64,000 nt of DNA from Aptenodytes patagonicus (taxonomy: Eukaryota > Chordata > Aves > Sphenisciformes > Spheniscidae): NCBI RefSeq assembly GCF_965638725.1, contig NC_134958.1, forward strand, positions 20,305,964 through 20,369,963. Direction: 5' to 3'. The translations under genes and the position numbers were made by a program. A model generated the notes under the pieces. It had not been told where the DNA came from and made no database searches. It saw only the letters and a list, made by a program, of their open reading frames with translations. This document shows, in pieces, positions 1-11,700 of the stretch; position 1 is the first letter of the stretch, and every line of letters starts with the position of its first letter.

Positions 1-3000
1 ACACATCAATTTCCTTGCCGTGGGTTACCTGCTAGCTGTACACTGACAGGTATAAAGAGAAATCACAATCAGATTTTTTTAAAATGTCATTCTTCATTGC
101 TTTTTCACAGCATCTTAAACCAGGAAAGAGAAAAATTGGCTTACTAGAAAACTGCAGAAAGCATTCAGCATTGCTAATGGTGTATGAATATGTAAACTGT
201 ACACTAGTTAAAACCTATTGTGATTATTATTTGATACATTAAGTGACATATATAAGGATGTCTTCTTTTACTTAAGTTGAACAATAAATAGAACTATTCA
301 TTACTTTACTTTAAATTGTAGATAGTTTGTCACCTACCATTTCTCCGTTTCTTGCAGCCAGAGCCTTTCTTCTAATCAGAATAGGTAGTTGTTACTGTTT
401 ATACAGGCACAAAAAGGTATTTGACAGACTTCGTTGATGTGCGGGGCAAGTGAAGTATCCCTACCACATCATTATCACACTGAAGGGCAGCCTTACTGCT
501 CACAGTTAGTTGGGGAGTTAAGTAGATTCCATCTATAGCTGCATTTTCTCTGCATGCTACTTGGATTGGATTGCTTTAGAATTTTAGTTTTGAGCATACA
601 AAGCTGAAAATACACAACTAGCTATGGGCCAGAAGCAGTTTAACTTACAGTAGTCAGGTGTATGCAGTGTTCTCGCAAACCAGTGATGTAAATGTGCCTT
701 TTTTGTATTTTTAGAAACTGAAATTTGTAATCTTCAGCAACATTCACTTACTTTTTAAGCAGCTTCTATTTCTCCAGTTAATTTTTTGGGTCAGAGTTAT
801 GTTCTCACTTCAGTATTTCCTTTCAGTAACATTTGCTCTGTAACATTAAGGTCTTGGGCAATAGTATCCAGCACGGTCCATTTGAGACACGGCCATGGGA
901 ACACAATGCAATCACGTCAGTCTTGTTCTTGCAGCAGGTGGTGAGAAGGACTCAGCCATATGCTTTGCTGGAACAAGTACATTGTAAATCTTTTCCTAAT
1001 TTAACTTTCTCCCGCTGCAAACCCAGATGGACAGTATGAACAGTTTGTTGTGGCAACACAAGTATTTCTCTTCCTGGTGGAGAACTTCACTTATCCACTG
1101 TATTCTATTCAGTGTGGCGTCAAAAAAAAAAAAACAAAAAAACCCCTGAGCACTGAACCAGTAACATATACTGCACCTGGCCTAGTATTACATTTTTAAC
1201 CTTATTTGTATATCCTATATTTATCTACTAGCTTGGGGGGCGGGGGGGGATATCTCATTTCATTTAAGCCAAATGTTTCTTTTCTACTTACTGCTAATCA
1301 CAGTACACACTAACTGGCAAGAATTTTTTTCTTGCGTGTGACTGCTCTGCAAGCAACAACTGCTCTCTACAGTTCAGAGACTTGCATATTTTTCACCAAA
1401 ATTTGTCTGATCGAAGGTTGTCCTTTTGTTAGTAATTGTTTAGCCACGTATACAACTGGAGACGAGATTTATGTAAAACAAAACTCCAAAATGTCCAGCT
1501 CTCAGAGTACTTCTGCTTTAGTGTGTTGTATAGCGAGCTGTTACGTGCAGCATTATGCGAAACTCTGAAGCACTTCTTACAAAGAGAGCTCCTTCTCAGC
1601 AGGTGCTTGCCAGGTGGTAACAGATGTCACCCTGAGAGGAGAGTTTTAAAAATAAACCAAAACTTTCGGACAGGCACGGAAAGTGGACGTGTATCAAAAG
1701 CAGGAGGCCATTTATAAGGATTTTGCTAAATCAGTGAAAAGCGTTAACACGTGGTGTTCAAAAGTTTCCACAACGTTTCATTACTGATGTGTCTGTGTCT
1801 TACTGATGAGGTAATCAGCACCTTGAAAACTGATTCCAATGTGCTCTAGGATATCCTCAAGTACTGTAGTGCCATAGTTGTAATTGTTTACCATTAAAAT
1901 CTAGTGTGTAATTTTCAGTGAGGATTACTGACTGTGCTCATCTTGTGTGTTTCTAGAGCATTTCCAGGTTGAATGTGAATTATATCTCATTCACACAGTG
2001 TGTTTATGGAAAATGTGCCATTAAAGTGTCTCCTTTCCTTAGAAAATGAAACTCCTCTTGTCCTTCTACAGGCTTGTAGAATATCGTCAGTGTAAATCCT
2101 TTGAACACAGATGGCAGAGGATTTTAACTTGTTCTGGGGAAAACAAAATAAAGCAAAATTGAAGTGTTCTCACTATTTAACACCTCTACCAAAACTTCGC
2201 ATCTATACCCAAAGAGGACCTGCCGTTCAATTTTAAAGGTCACCCAAGAGCTGTTGCTTTTCATGTCAGATTGTGGTGTGTGTCCTCTGTGTGGTTAAAG
2301 AGTCCATCCTAGCAATGGTAACCTTGTCATTCAAGTTTGCTTGCTTGTTGGGGTTTTTTAGCAATAATATTCCTGTGTTTATTACAACTCTGAGCAGTCT
2401 CGACTATTTAAACCTGCTAAAAAATGAAGGTAAATTCTGAAATGGATGAAGGGACACAGTGAGAGTTGAAAATGCTAGTATGAGAACGAAGAACAACACC
2501 TGCTGGCACACCATTTAAGCTGCTGTTTTCCAGTGACTGGCTTACCTGGTATGTGACCTCATCTAACTCTTCTTGTCCCTTTCGTGGCTTCATAAAGTAC
2601 TCATGCCACTGTCCATAGCCTGTTTCTGAGCGTGGGTGGGGAGCAGGAATCTCCTCCTCATTTCAAGGAAAATATTAAAAATGACAAAGGATATGAAACC
2701 GAAAAGACTGGCAATTGTTAAGCACAGCTTACCATATAGAAAATTACGAACTCTAAAGAATTAAACAGATCCACATTTGCCATTTTTTTGAGTCACTGTG
2801 TGTAGGCATACACATTACTCAAGCACAGATAAGAAGCTAAAATAATTGTTGCAGACTGCAAACAAAATTTCAAACCTTGCTTTTCGGAGTTGAATTTCAA
2901 ACTGCATTCTCAGGGTAAAAAGGAAAAGATGAACTTTGGTCCCACTCAACCCTGTCATATATATTGCCACAAACCCAGTTAAAATGCATAGGTACATAAA

Positions 3001-4170
3001 ACCTCCCAGTTACTAAAAATGTGCAAGCCACTTCAACAAGTCCTACAGGGCTGTTTTGCTGTCAATATCTACTAATTAGTTGAACATATTCTTTTCCTGT
3101 ATTAACACCAGACAGAAGATGGGCATGAACTGCCTTCATCTGGAGCATTTTTATTTCACAAACATGAAAGTTACACAGCTGTTCATTGTTGCTTTTAATT
3201 CCAACCTGCCATTTGCTGTAGCTTTATTTTTCTTCTAGGAGAGACTTTCTGCTACAGTTTCTCTCATTACTGGAAAACAAACACTTTTATTCCTAAAACC
3301 AATTCTGTGTATCCTTTTCCCACCAAAACCACCAAGTCTACAGTAACAGACAAAAACATAAACACAAGAGAACTTGTAAAACTCAAGCTAATAGAAGACA
3401 TCCATTAAAAGCACAAGCCTACGAGCAGCTAAACATAGACTTGCTGTTCCCATGCATGTCTTCCTGCTTATCATTACTTTCCTCATGCAAAAGGTGGGGA
3501 AACAGCCAGCTTTGTTTATTCAAATAACAGCGTGCAGGAAACTGCCCCTAAGTCTGAGGCTTGTAAATTGAAGCTCCACACTTTGTGTGTGTGTGTGTGT
3601 GCGCCTTATAAGCACCCAGGGAATTTTTCAACTCATTTTACAAGCTGTTCATGAAAGATCATTATCCAGTATAACAGTCCTTGAACACAAAGCAGAAGTG
3701 CAACCTTTGGAAAAAATCAATGGACAAATCAAGGCTAAAATTGTTACACACTGCAAAAACAAACTTCTGCTCGGAAAGCCAAACCATCCAAACTGGAGAG
3801 GCTGGCAAAGCTACTCCTTGCAGCTGTAGCTACGCCCCCAGTTCAGTAACTCCGCACAAGAACTGTGCTAAACTTCAGAAGTGCCTAAGAGGAAAGAAAT
3901 CCCTTTTAAGGAAGCATTTCATGAAAGTCAAGTGCTGCTATTCTACATGCCCATTCCATTCCCTTGTCGAAACAGAACAAGAGTTTCATGCGTGCATGTT
4001 TCTTTCCTTTCCCTGTTCTTAGCTTCTGCACCAGTTGTTCGCCAAAAATAAACACCATTCCACAACCATATATGTGCAACAGCCTTCTGGTGATTCTGAG
4101 TCCCCTCCAGCACTGCCGTTATTCCACAAGGCCAGGAGACCGTCTTCTTTCTAACACGCTCTGACGGGCT
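1..4170. other. Non-coding region upstream of FBXL22
   Basis: No ORF here resembles a known protein and none is longer than about 117 codons. In tetrapods USP3 usually lies directly upstream of FBXL22 on the same strand, so the first 2 kb could hold USP3 3' UTR. Canonical AATAAA hexamers on the plus strand at 283-288, 1651-1656 and 2147-2152 are compatible with this but not proof. A (TG)n microsatellite sits at about 3584-3602. The stretch just before 4171 should contain the FBXL22 promoter and 5' UTR; no TATA box is obvious. Confidence 0.5.
2147..2152 (+). terminator. Candidate polyadenylation hexamer, possibly USP3 3' UTR
   Basis: AATAAA on the plus strand followed by a modest T/G-rich stretch within about 25 bases. 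It is the last such hexamer before FBXL22. Assignment to USP3 rests only on expected synteny; the USP3 coding region is not in the window. Confidence 0.25.
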
Positions 4171-4505
4171 ATGCATATAACCCAGCTGAACCGGGAATGC
4201 CTTTTACATCTGTTTTCTTTTCTGGACAAAAATAGTAGGAAAAGTTTAGCAAAAACATGTCACAAGTTGCTAGAAGTGTTTCAGGATCCTTTACTGTGGT
4301 CTTTGTTGAACTTTCATTCTCCAGCGGAACTAAAGAAGGATAATTTTCTCCTGGGACCTGCTTTAAAATACTTATCCATCTGCTGGTATTCAGAGAGAGT
4401 CAAGGTGTGTAACATTGAGGACTGGATGAAAAACAATTTCCAGAAAGACTTCTGTAACAGGCATGAAAACACTGTCAATGATTTTTTACTAGAAGTTTGC
4501 AACAG
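4171..4505 (+). CDS. FBXL22: FBXL22 coding exon 1 (F-box)
   Basis: Codes for about 111 residues: the F-box and the linker through DFLLEVCNR. The donor is AACAG|GTACGT at 4505/4506 and leaves a 2-nt split Arg codon. Reading on past the donor gives only a few residues and a stop, which supports splicing here. Confidence 0.93.
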
Positions 4506-7500
4506 GTACGTTCTTTGGGTGTGAAACTCTACAGCTACTGTAAAGGTTAACTGCCTTGAAATGAGACAATTGAGAGCTATTTACTCTACTCCATACATCC
4601 TACCTGAATGGAGCATTAAGTACGTGAGTGCTTTCACTTTGGAATTTTAATATAGTGTTAAGTAAGTTGGTTTTATAGTGGCAATAGCATATACTTCATA
4701 TTCACTTTCCTTAAGCCTATTTTTTCCTTCTTTTTCCTGAAGAATGAATAATTAATATAGGAAAGTGCAATACTGCCTACTAAATTGCTGCTTAACTGAA
4801 ATGTACCATTCTGGCAGTGCAAAGCATTGTCCTGGGGGGAGGGGCTAGAGGAAAGATAGGATTTCAAATAGTGAATATATGTCATAACAAACCCAAGTTC
4901 ATTAAACACGTTACTAAACACCAAATTTGTTTCGTTCTGAGGAGTAAGTATTGCTTTTATACTGAAATTTAACTCTGGCTAAGCTTTTTATAAACTACAG
5001 TAAAGGAAAAGAAAGACCACTATGGAAAAGCAGCTCTGGGTGCCCACCATTTCTTAGAACAGCTTTACTGCTACAAAGCAGCTCGAAGAAAAAGAAGTTA
5101 AATTACATTAGGAGGAGCAAACAGTGTAGAGGCAATCCTAGTGCCTTAGTAACACCGAGGATGGCTGTGGTCCTAGATTAGAGCTGAAAGGGGCATGTCG
5201 GTGCCTGTCCTGAAGTGGCACACCTTTGTGCCGCAGCCAGCCCTCAGCTTTGTGCCACAACAGGGAAGGCAGAAAGTTCTATTTGGAAGTAACAATTTAA
5301 AGACCCAAACAAATTACAGGATACTGACAGGACACAGTGTCTTGGTGAGAACAGCAACAGCACAATCTCAAAACAGCAACAGTGCAATCTCAAAACAAGG
5401 ACTGAAATGCAGGTTCAAAACGTTAAGTTGCAAGTACAAAATTTCAGAAGTAACTGTTCTAGAGCAACTGGTTAAAAATTTGGACTAATTAAGAAGCACA
5501 TCTGTGCCTACAAAGGAGGCCATAGGAGGAAATATTCTCTCATTTTGGCACTGGAATGTCTACCGTGAGGCCACACTTAACTATTTCCATTTTTCTGCCA
5601 TCACAAATTAGGATTCAGAAAGAGGACACAACACCACAGCTCTGCGGAAATAGTTTAAAATCTACGTGCCTTTCTCCTCTGTAGAACCCATAACCCCAAA
5701 CTGGTTGCTGGACAAAATTCAAAGCAAAGCCTGGGTAGTAAGCAATCTCATTCAGCAAATGCCTTTCAGCCTTACATGGATTCATTTCCACAAGTTAAAC
5801 TGAACTCTTAAAAAATGACAGTTATATATTGACACTCACCCCCCCATCCATTTTAGCCTTCCTAAGACGAGTCGCTGCCTTTTTTTGCAGCAACCCATTG
5901 AAAGCATTTCCATCTGAACAAAATTCCTAGCATTCTGTGCAAGTAAAAATGCAAATTAAACAAACATACAGCTTTTCTCCCTGAGTTGGGAGTACTTTTA
6001 TTCTGTTGACGAAGCCACAAGAGATGGCAGGTCGGAGCCTTTCTTTAAAACATGTTTTTCTAGCTGTTTGTAAGTGGAAAGGAAAAGAGTAAAAAAAAAG
6101 ATCATGCAGCTGACGTGATCTCACTTTATTACCTCTGCTCAAAAGGTGAAATCAAGCAGCAGCGGGAGGATGGGGTGGGGTGTAGAGAAAGAGGAATGTA
6201 CTATGCACCCGTTTTTAAGGACAAAAGAAAATGCTGCAGTGATGGCAGAGCCCCTCGTTTGCCCCCACTGCTGTTGTACACCTAAAACCCTGATGCTGGC
6301 TGTAAGCACAAATAATCACATGGGAGTGCTTACAGACACCTTACAGTTCTTACAGGATGGAGGCAGGCTAATAGTTCTGTCCAAAGGTCTCACAAGGTCA
6401 ATACTAGCATTGCTGTAATCACTTTGCCCCCTCAACAACAGAGCCTAAAGAAGTCCTGTGCTAACAGAGCAACATGAAGCTGCATTTAGCTAAATAGATG
6501 GATAGCTGAACTGCTGCTCCCTGGAGAAAGGTGTAAGCCAGAAACCAAACTTTGTACAAAAGGCTTTGCAGGCTGGTGCACAAGGGTCCTTGCAAACGTG
6601 CCTGGTCAGCACAACAGCTAGTAATAACTGGTCCACTCCAGTTTTCCGCAGAAGGACAGTTAGTATAAGTCATCAACACACCGACTTGGAACAAGCCTTT
6701 TCTGTACTTTCCCAGGTCTACCCAAGCAACAAAAAAGAAAGCTTTTTTAATTTGCTGCATCATTGTTTAACAGTAGAGTTCTTACCAGTTTCAGTGATTT
6801 GAAGGAAGGTTTAAGAGTTGTGTGGGGTTCAAACATCAACACTCTTAGGTAGCAGCTGGCACCTATTCAGTAAATCCAAGGAGCTAAAATACACCCATTA
6901 ATCCCTGTAAAACCAAGAGCGGGATTGTCTTACTCGCCCGTGCTCAGCATATCTACACAGCAGCCTCTTCACTCAATTGACCTCACATTCATCCTGCCTT
7001 GAATCTCATCTACTGGGTCTTCATTCGCTGCACTTGGAGAAGCGCAGCGCCATGCAACTCCTTAAGAAAAACCAGTGCAGCTGCAACTTAAATAGGCATC
7101 CACGTTCCCTCCTCCACTATGCCAACTGAGATATAGATGTTGCTACCAACAGAAAAAGCAAAGAAGGTAAGTTTTGTGATTAGTAAAGCTGAGCATGAAG
7201 ATCTAGATAGGTCCCCACTTACTCATGCTTTCTTACCCCTCCTGATGGAAGAGGAAGTCTTTTTCTAACTTTCACATTTATCCTTGCTGATACTAGCTTC
7301 TCCAAGCTCTCATTTATTTTTCCCCTCATCTCACCTGTAACGATCATGTTTTCAGGTGTCCAAACCTGCTATCTCTGACCCTCTCTGGATGCGGCCATGT
7401 TACAGATGACTGCATCTCGCTTCTTCTCAAGAACTGCCCAAACCTCAAGACACTCCAACTGGAAAACTGTGTGCGGATCACTGACCAGACACTAGAAGCA

Positions 7501-7701
7501 GTGACCCTCTATGGGGGATCACTGCAAACGCTCCACGTGGATTTCTGCCGGAACATAACACGAAATGGTCTAGAGAGAGTCAGGGAAAAATGTCCCTCCG
7601 TAATGCTGAAAGCAGAGAGAAGTGCTAACATGATTCCAGACAATAAGCCAGAAAAAAAGTTTATGCTTGAAAAGGCACCAAGAAAATTGTTTCAGCTTTA
7701 A
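4171..7701 (+). CDS. FBXL22: FBXL22, F-box and leucine-rich repeat protein 22 (two coding exons)
   Basis: Join of 4171-4505 and 7356-7701 gives 681 nt, 226 aa plus TAA, close to the length of the mammalian protein. The F-box is at the N terminus (residues 1 to about 45, beginning [10 protein letters not shown], with the LLHLFSFLD helix). Exon 2 encodes cysteine-type leucine-rich repeats ([36 protein letters not shown]). In mammals the protein is a substrate receptor of SCF (SKP1-CUL1-F-box) ligases, enriched in heart and skeletal muscle, and reported to promote turnover of sarcomeric alpha-actinin and filamin C. The start is the only ATG giving the family N terminus. Splice junction AG|GT...AG|G restores an Arg codon. 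No frame break is seen. Confidence 0.93.
4506..7355 (+). other. FBXL22 intron
   Basis: A 2.85-kb GT-AG intron. No coding segment recognised. It contains a short tandem duplication at about 5350-5395 (two 22-bp units built on AACAGCAAC). The acceptor is TTTTCAG|GTGTCC at 7355/7356. Confidence 0.85.
7356..7701 (+). CDS. FBXL22: FBXL22 coding exon 2 (leucine-rich repeats, C terminus)
   Basis: Completes the split Arg codon, then reads [19 protein letters not shown] and further Cys-containing LRRs, ending ..KAPRKLFQL and TAA at 7699-7701. Repeat-initiating CPNL motifs occur at the exon start and again about 26 residues on (NCPNLKTL), as expected of the FBXL family. Confidence 0.93.
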
Positions 7702-8007
7702 GCGCAACAAATTGTATAAACTCAGTCAATGTGTATATTTTACTTCACTTCCACTGTCCTCGTGGGTAGCAGTAGCATTGCTTCAATGAACCGTGGCTAC
7801 TTTCCTGCGTTCTGGTTTAACTCCAAACAAATGGTTGATAGGTTTTGTAAAGGCTGCACTGGGAAAAGGCATGCATCTCCACCAGGACAGTCTTAAGGAA
7901 AAAAACTTGTTTGCTTTCTGTTGTTCCTTGAAACTGGAAAACCCTGCATTGTTGTCACAAAACGCTAGACCTGATTAAGGCTGAAAAGTGCAATTTTGAT
8001 AGCCTCT
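7702..8007 (+). other. FBXL22: FBXL22 3' UTR (proximal part)
   Basis: Follows the FBXL22 stop. I find no AATAAA or ATTAAA on the plus strand here, only a weak TATAAA variant near 7737. The first canonical hexamer downstream is at 8095, inside the adjacent LTR, so the transcript end is undetermined. Confidence 0.5.
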
Positions 8008-8750
8008 TGTCGCGGATGAGTGGAATGCACCTCACTCAGAAGAGAGAAGCAGCAACATGTTTTATTGAGGTAAAATAATAATTTGACAGAGTTCAATAAA
8101 TTCGATGGAATTTAACAAAGTTTAACAGTGGTTTGACAAGGTTCAATACGTTTGATGGCAAGGTTCACCTTATTAATTACTGCATGGAAGCGACATACAA
8201 AGGAAGATTGAGTTAGAATCGAGTTAGAATGATTCCCACAGAGACCGGAGGCGCAAAGAGTAAAGAAGACCCTCCCGTTGAGTCACAAGGTTCAGAGTGG
8301 ACCCCCTTGCTTTCTAAACTCCTCATGGAGCCTAGGTACGGCTGGATCCAATCTTAGTCTCAGACTTGGTCAACGGTTTATGTCTAATGGAAGAGATACA
8401 GAGTAAGGAGGACACTCCCGTCGAGTCACGAGGTTCAGAGTAGACCCCCTTGCTTTCTAAAGTCCTTATGTAATGGGAACGGGCATAAAGCCGCAGCAGA
8501 TAGAGCTTGGGTAATTGTCTGATTTACACAAATTTCAGGGAAAGAGTGGTTAACAAATTTCTGTTAAAGGATATATCCATATGGTCATTCCATCCGCTAA
8601 GGGTGATAACCACACCATGTAAGATCTTTCTAGCAAAAGCAGAGTACCTGACAACCATCACTTCCTCGGTGATTAATGTTTGTAGCTGATTTGTCAGGCT
8701 TATTTATTAAATGAAGGATGCGTGGCAATGCACGCAAAACAGTTCAACCC
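8008..8750 (-). mobile_element. Avian endogenous-retrovirus solo LTR, minus orientation
   Basis: Begins TGTCGCGGATGAGTGG at 8008 on the plus strand, i.e. the 3' end of an LTR lying on the minus strand. Its minus strand carries an AATAAA (plus TTTATTG near 8060), as expected of an LTR polyadenylation signal. Inside is an imperfect direct repeat of period about 143 bp (units near 8258 and 8401) sharing GAGTCAC and GACCCCCTTGCTTTCTAAA. This layout matches avian ERV LTRs. The right boundary is uncertain (8700-8770) and no target-site duplication was found. No gag, pol or env remains. Confidence 0.65.
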
Positions 8751-11700
8751 TTTGCATAATGTACTTTGACAAGATACACCAAGTTATTTGTTAAAGTTGA
8801 CATTAAAGGAAGCACAATATGAACAAATGCTAGTTTACACCACTAACCTACAGGAAAAGACAGTGCCTTACAACCTGTAGCTTTAAATGCTAAATTAGGA
8901 ACACACTACAGTACAGAGCTATATAAACACCTGTTTCTCACTGCAAAGTACAAACCGAATAGCTATTTTCATCCCAAACCACAAGGCTATCACTTTCCTG
9001 CATGCTGCTCTGCTACATGGAAGTGAAATTTTTTTTTTTTTAAATGAAGGGTTGCTATGGCATCATCTACAAAAATTGACACCAAAGGTTGGCACAGTTT
9101 TACTCTGCTGTATAAAATTTGCCTTGATACAACACATTGGGATTTGCTCGTGGTACTGAGTACTCGGGACTGGTAACACCACGTTCCAAGACTCTTCACG
9201 CACTTACAGATTTTTGCCTGAGGAAAGGTAAACATTTCTGAGTGCCGCCTTACTGTGTCAACTATAGTGCAGTTACCTGTCAAAAGTTTTACTTGTTGAG
9301 TCTGTCTCAGTACAGCAATACAAAAAAACCATTGTGGTCATCTAGCTTGAATTATTCAGGTTTTTGTTTGAACTACAGCATGCTTTTTTAAAAAGCACCC
9401 TGTGCTTTACTCTATGTGGGAGCATGTCTTTAAATTCTGCTTTCCATTATTTTCCATTTTGTTCAGCAATTCTGACATGAATTCAGAATTCTGAGCCCTA
9501 GAGAGCACACTGTAATATATAATCCTGCCCATTCTTGCTGACTCTGCAGCTGAACTCGTATTTACCTTAAATCTCTTTCCCATTCAATACAATCCACTGA
9601 AGAACTTTATGCTTACAAAGGATGACAGATGGTTAAATCTGGCTATCGGTATCTTGGTTTCCCCTAGAGGACCAGATGTCAGTTTAGCTTAGACGTCAAA
9701 CAGAAGGCTGCACACAGACCAGTTTGACAAACTCTATGGATCCTGAATAGTTCCAGCTTAAATCACAATGAAGTCTAGAGCAGTTAAGATTTCATTTTAA
9801 ATTAAAACTTTACACAGAATAGGAATACCTGAGTGCGTGTCCTTAAAATCAAAGCAAATCGAGAAACACTAGCTTTTGGAAATACTGTTCTGTCCCATAA
9901 AGAGAGTCAACATTTCTGGTCCATTACATAACAATTACTCAAGACTTCGTCACTACAGCAATCTATGTGCATATACCACAGTAAGCCTGTTTCTCATTTA
10001 CATGAGGGGCTCTGCAATTGCTGATAATTAATCCTACTGCACTGGTAACAGAACACTGATGAAATTTGCTAGTTAAAAAACACATGAACTGGAACTTGCA
10101 GCACTGGAATTCAAGTATATCAAGACTATCGTGGCTTAAAATAATCTGATCGCTTTCCTGCATTTTAACAGTTGTAGCTACAGGTATAGCTTTGCAGACT
10201 TACTACTTGTCTGCATTTTAATCTTCTATATAACTGGAAGACTACAAGAGCTAGCTTTTCCTCCAGCGAACAGAATTTGTGACTTCTTAAATTGCTATTA
10301 ACAAATTATTAAAGGTTGTCACAAATACCTAACATGATACATGTCTTTCTTTAAACTTAGAGAACAGCATGACTGTAGTACCTCTCTAAAACAAAAAGAA
10401 TGTGTGAAAAACTACTATTGAAGTAAAGCAGACTTTTCCCCCCTGTAGAAAAAAGTTCCGAAGTTAGGCCTCAATTACTTAGGAATAACTGGTTTGATTT
10501 TCCAATTTCTCGCTGTATTCTTTTTACAATACTGTTGCTCCTTTTATTAAAGCTATGTGGAGAAAATGCTTGGGGTGTCATAATGGAGAACTTGGCTCTG
10601 ATGCCTCAGGTAGTCTTGAAAGAAAGATTTATTTCAACTGATACATTGTCTTTCATTCACGTTTGCACAGAAAGAAAGGAAACACGCTATCAAAATTCCA
10701 CTTGAAGCCAATTTTTACTGCAAGAGTAGTACTGTAAAATTGTATTTCCAATCAGTTTCTCTACGAAGGTAAGTTTCAAACAATCTCAGCAGAAATACGT
10801 CAGTAGACTACATTCCTAGGGCTTATTCTTTCCTCTGCAAGAACTGATGAGCTAGCTATGAACTCCTAAAAACATTCTTTATGTGGTGCATCAAAAATAG
10901 AAGGAGCACTTGACAGCTCTCAGCATAAGTGAATATACTTACTCCTCCTTTCCATCCTGGTTAATTGATCCACAGATATCCTTTGGTACTCTCTAATTTG
11001 GCTGAGCTAAGAAATAAATCACAGCATTACAGAAACTTAGTCAAACAGAGCTGAAATTCTAGAGAAATACTTGATCAGTACGAGTATCCATAAGAAACAC
11101 TCACCCAGAAGACAAATCAAGAAAATAATTTCATTATTGCATCTTCACAACTTAGAGATATTTAACAGCATGACACTGTAATATTCTGCTATTTCATTAA
11201 CTCATTCCTAAAATTTAAGTAGGACCCTTATGCACTACAAAGTAAGGAACAAAACTGGAAGCACAGACAGGAAGGACAAACAGCAATCCTAAAACACCAT
11301 TTACAACTTGGAAAGGAGATTGGTGGGCTGAACAAACTTATGGCGATGTGGAAATTGGGATGTTGACACAATTCTTACCTTGGATACACAACCGGTGAAA
11401 AAACACCAGTTTCACATATTGCTGACAAGCCAAAACAAGGTAGGAATTCTGTATAGTCGCATTCATAAGCAGAGACCTTCTCCTGATGCCAGCTCTCTAA
11501 GCACTCTCTGATGAAAGATACATCTCTGCAGATGTAACACCTAACAGATTTTCAAGTAGCTACAAGATATGAAAGCGGGTTTGCATCTGTCTACATATTA
11601 TTTATGCCTTTTTGCCAGTTTTCTATCAGGACTGTTTCAGGCAGGGGGTGGGTGGGTCGGTTGGGTTTTTTGGGGGCGGGGGGGTGGGGGCGGTGTTGTG

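Noticed and set aside
3584-3602. (TG)n microsatellite upstream of FBXL22 as a regulatory element
   Set aside because: Short common dinucleotide repeat with no supporting context.
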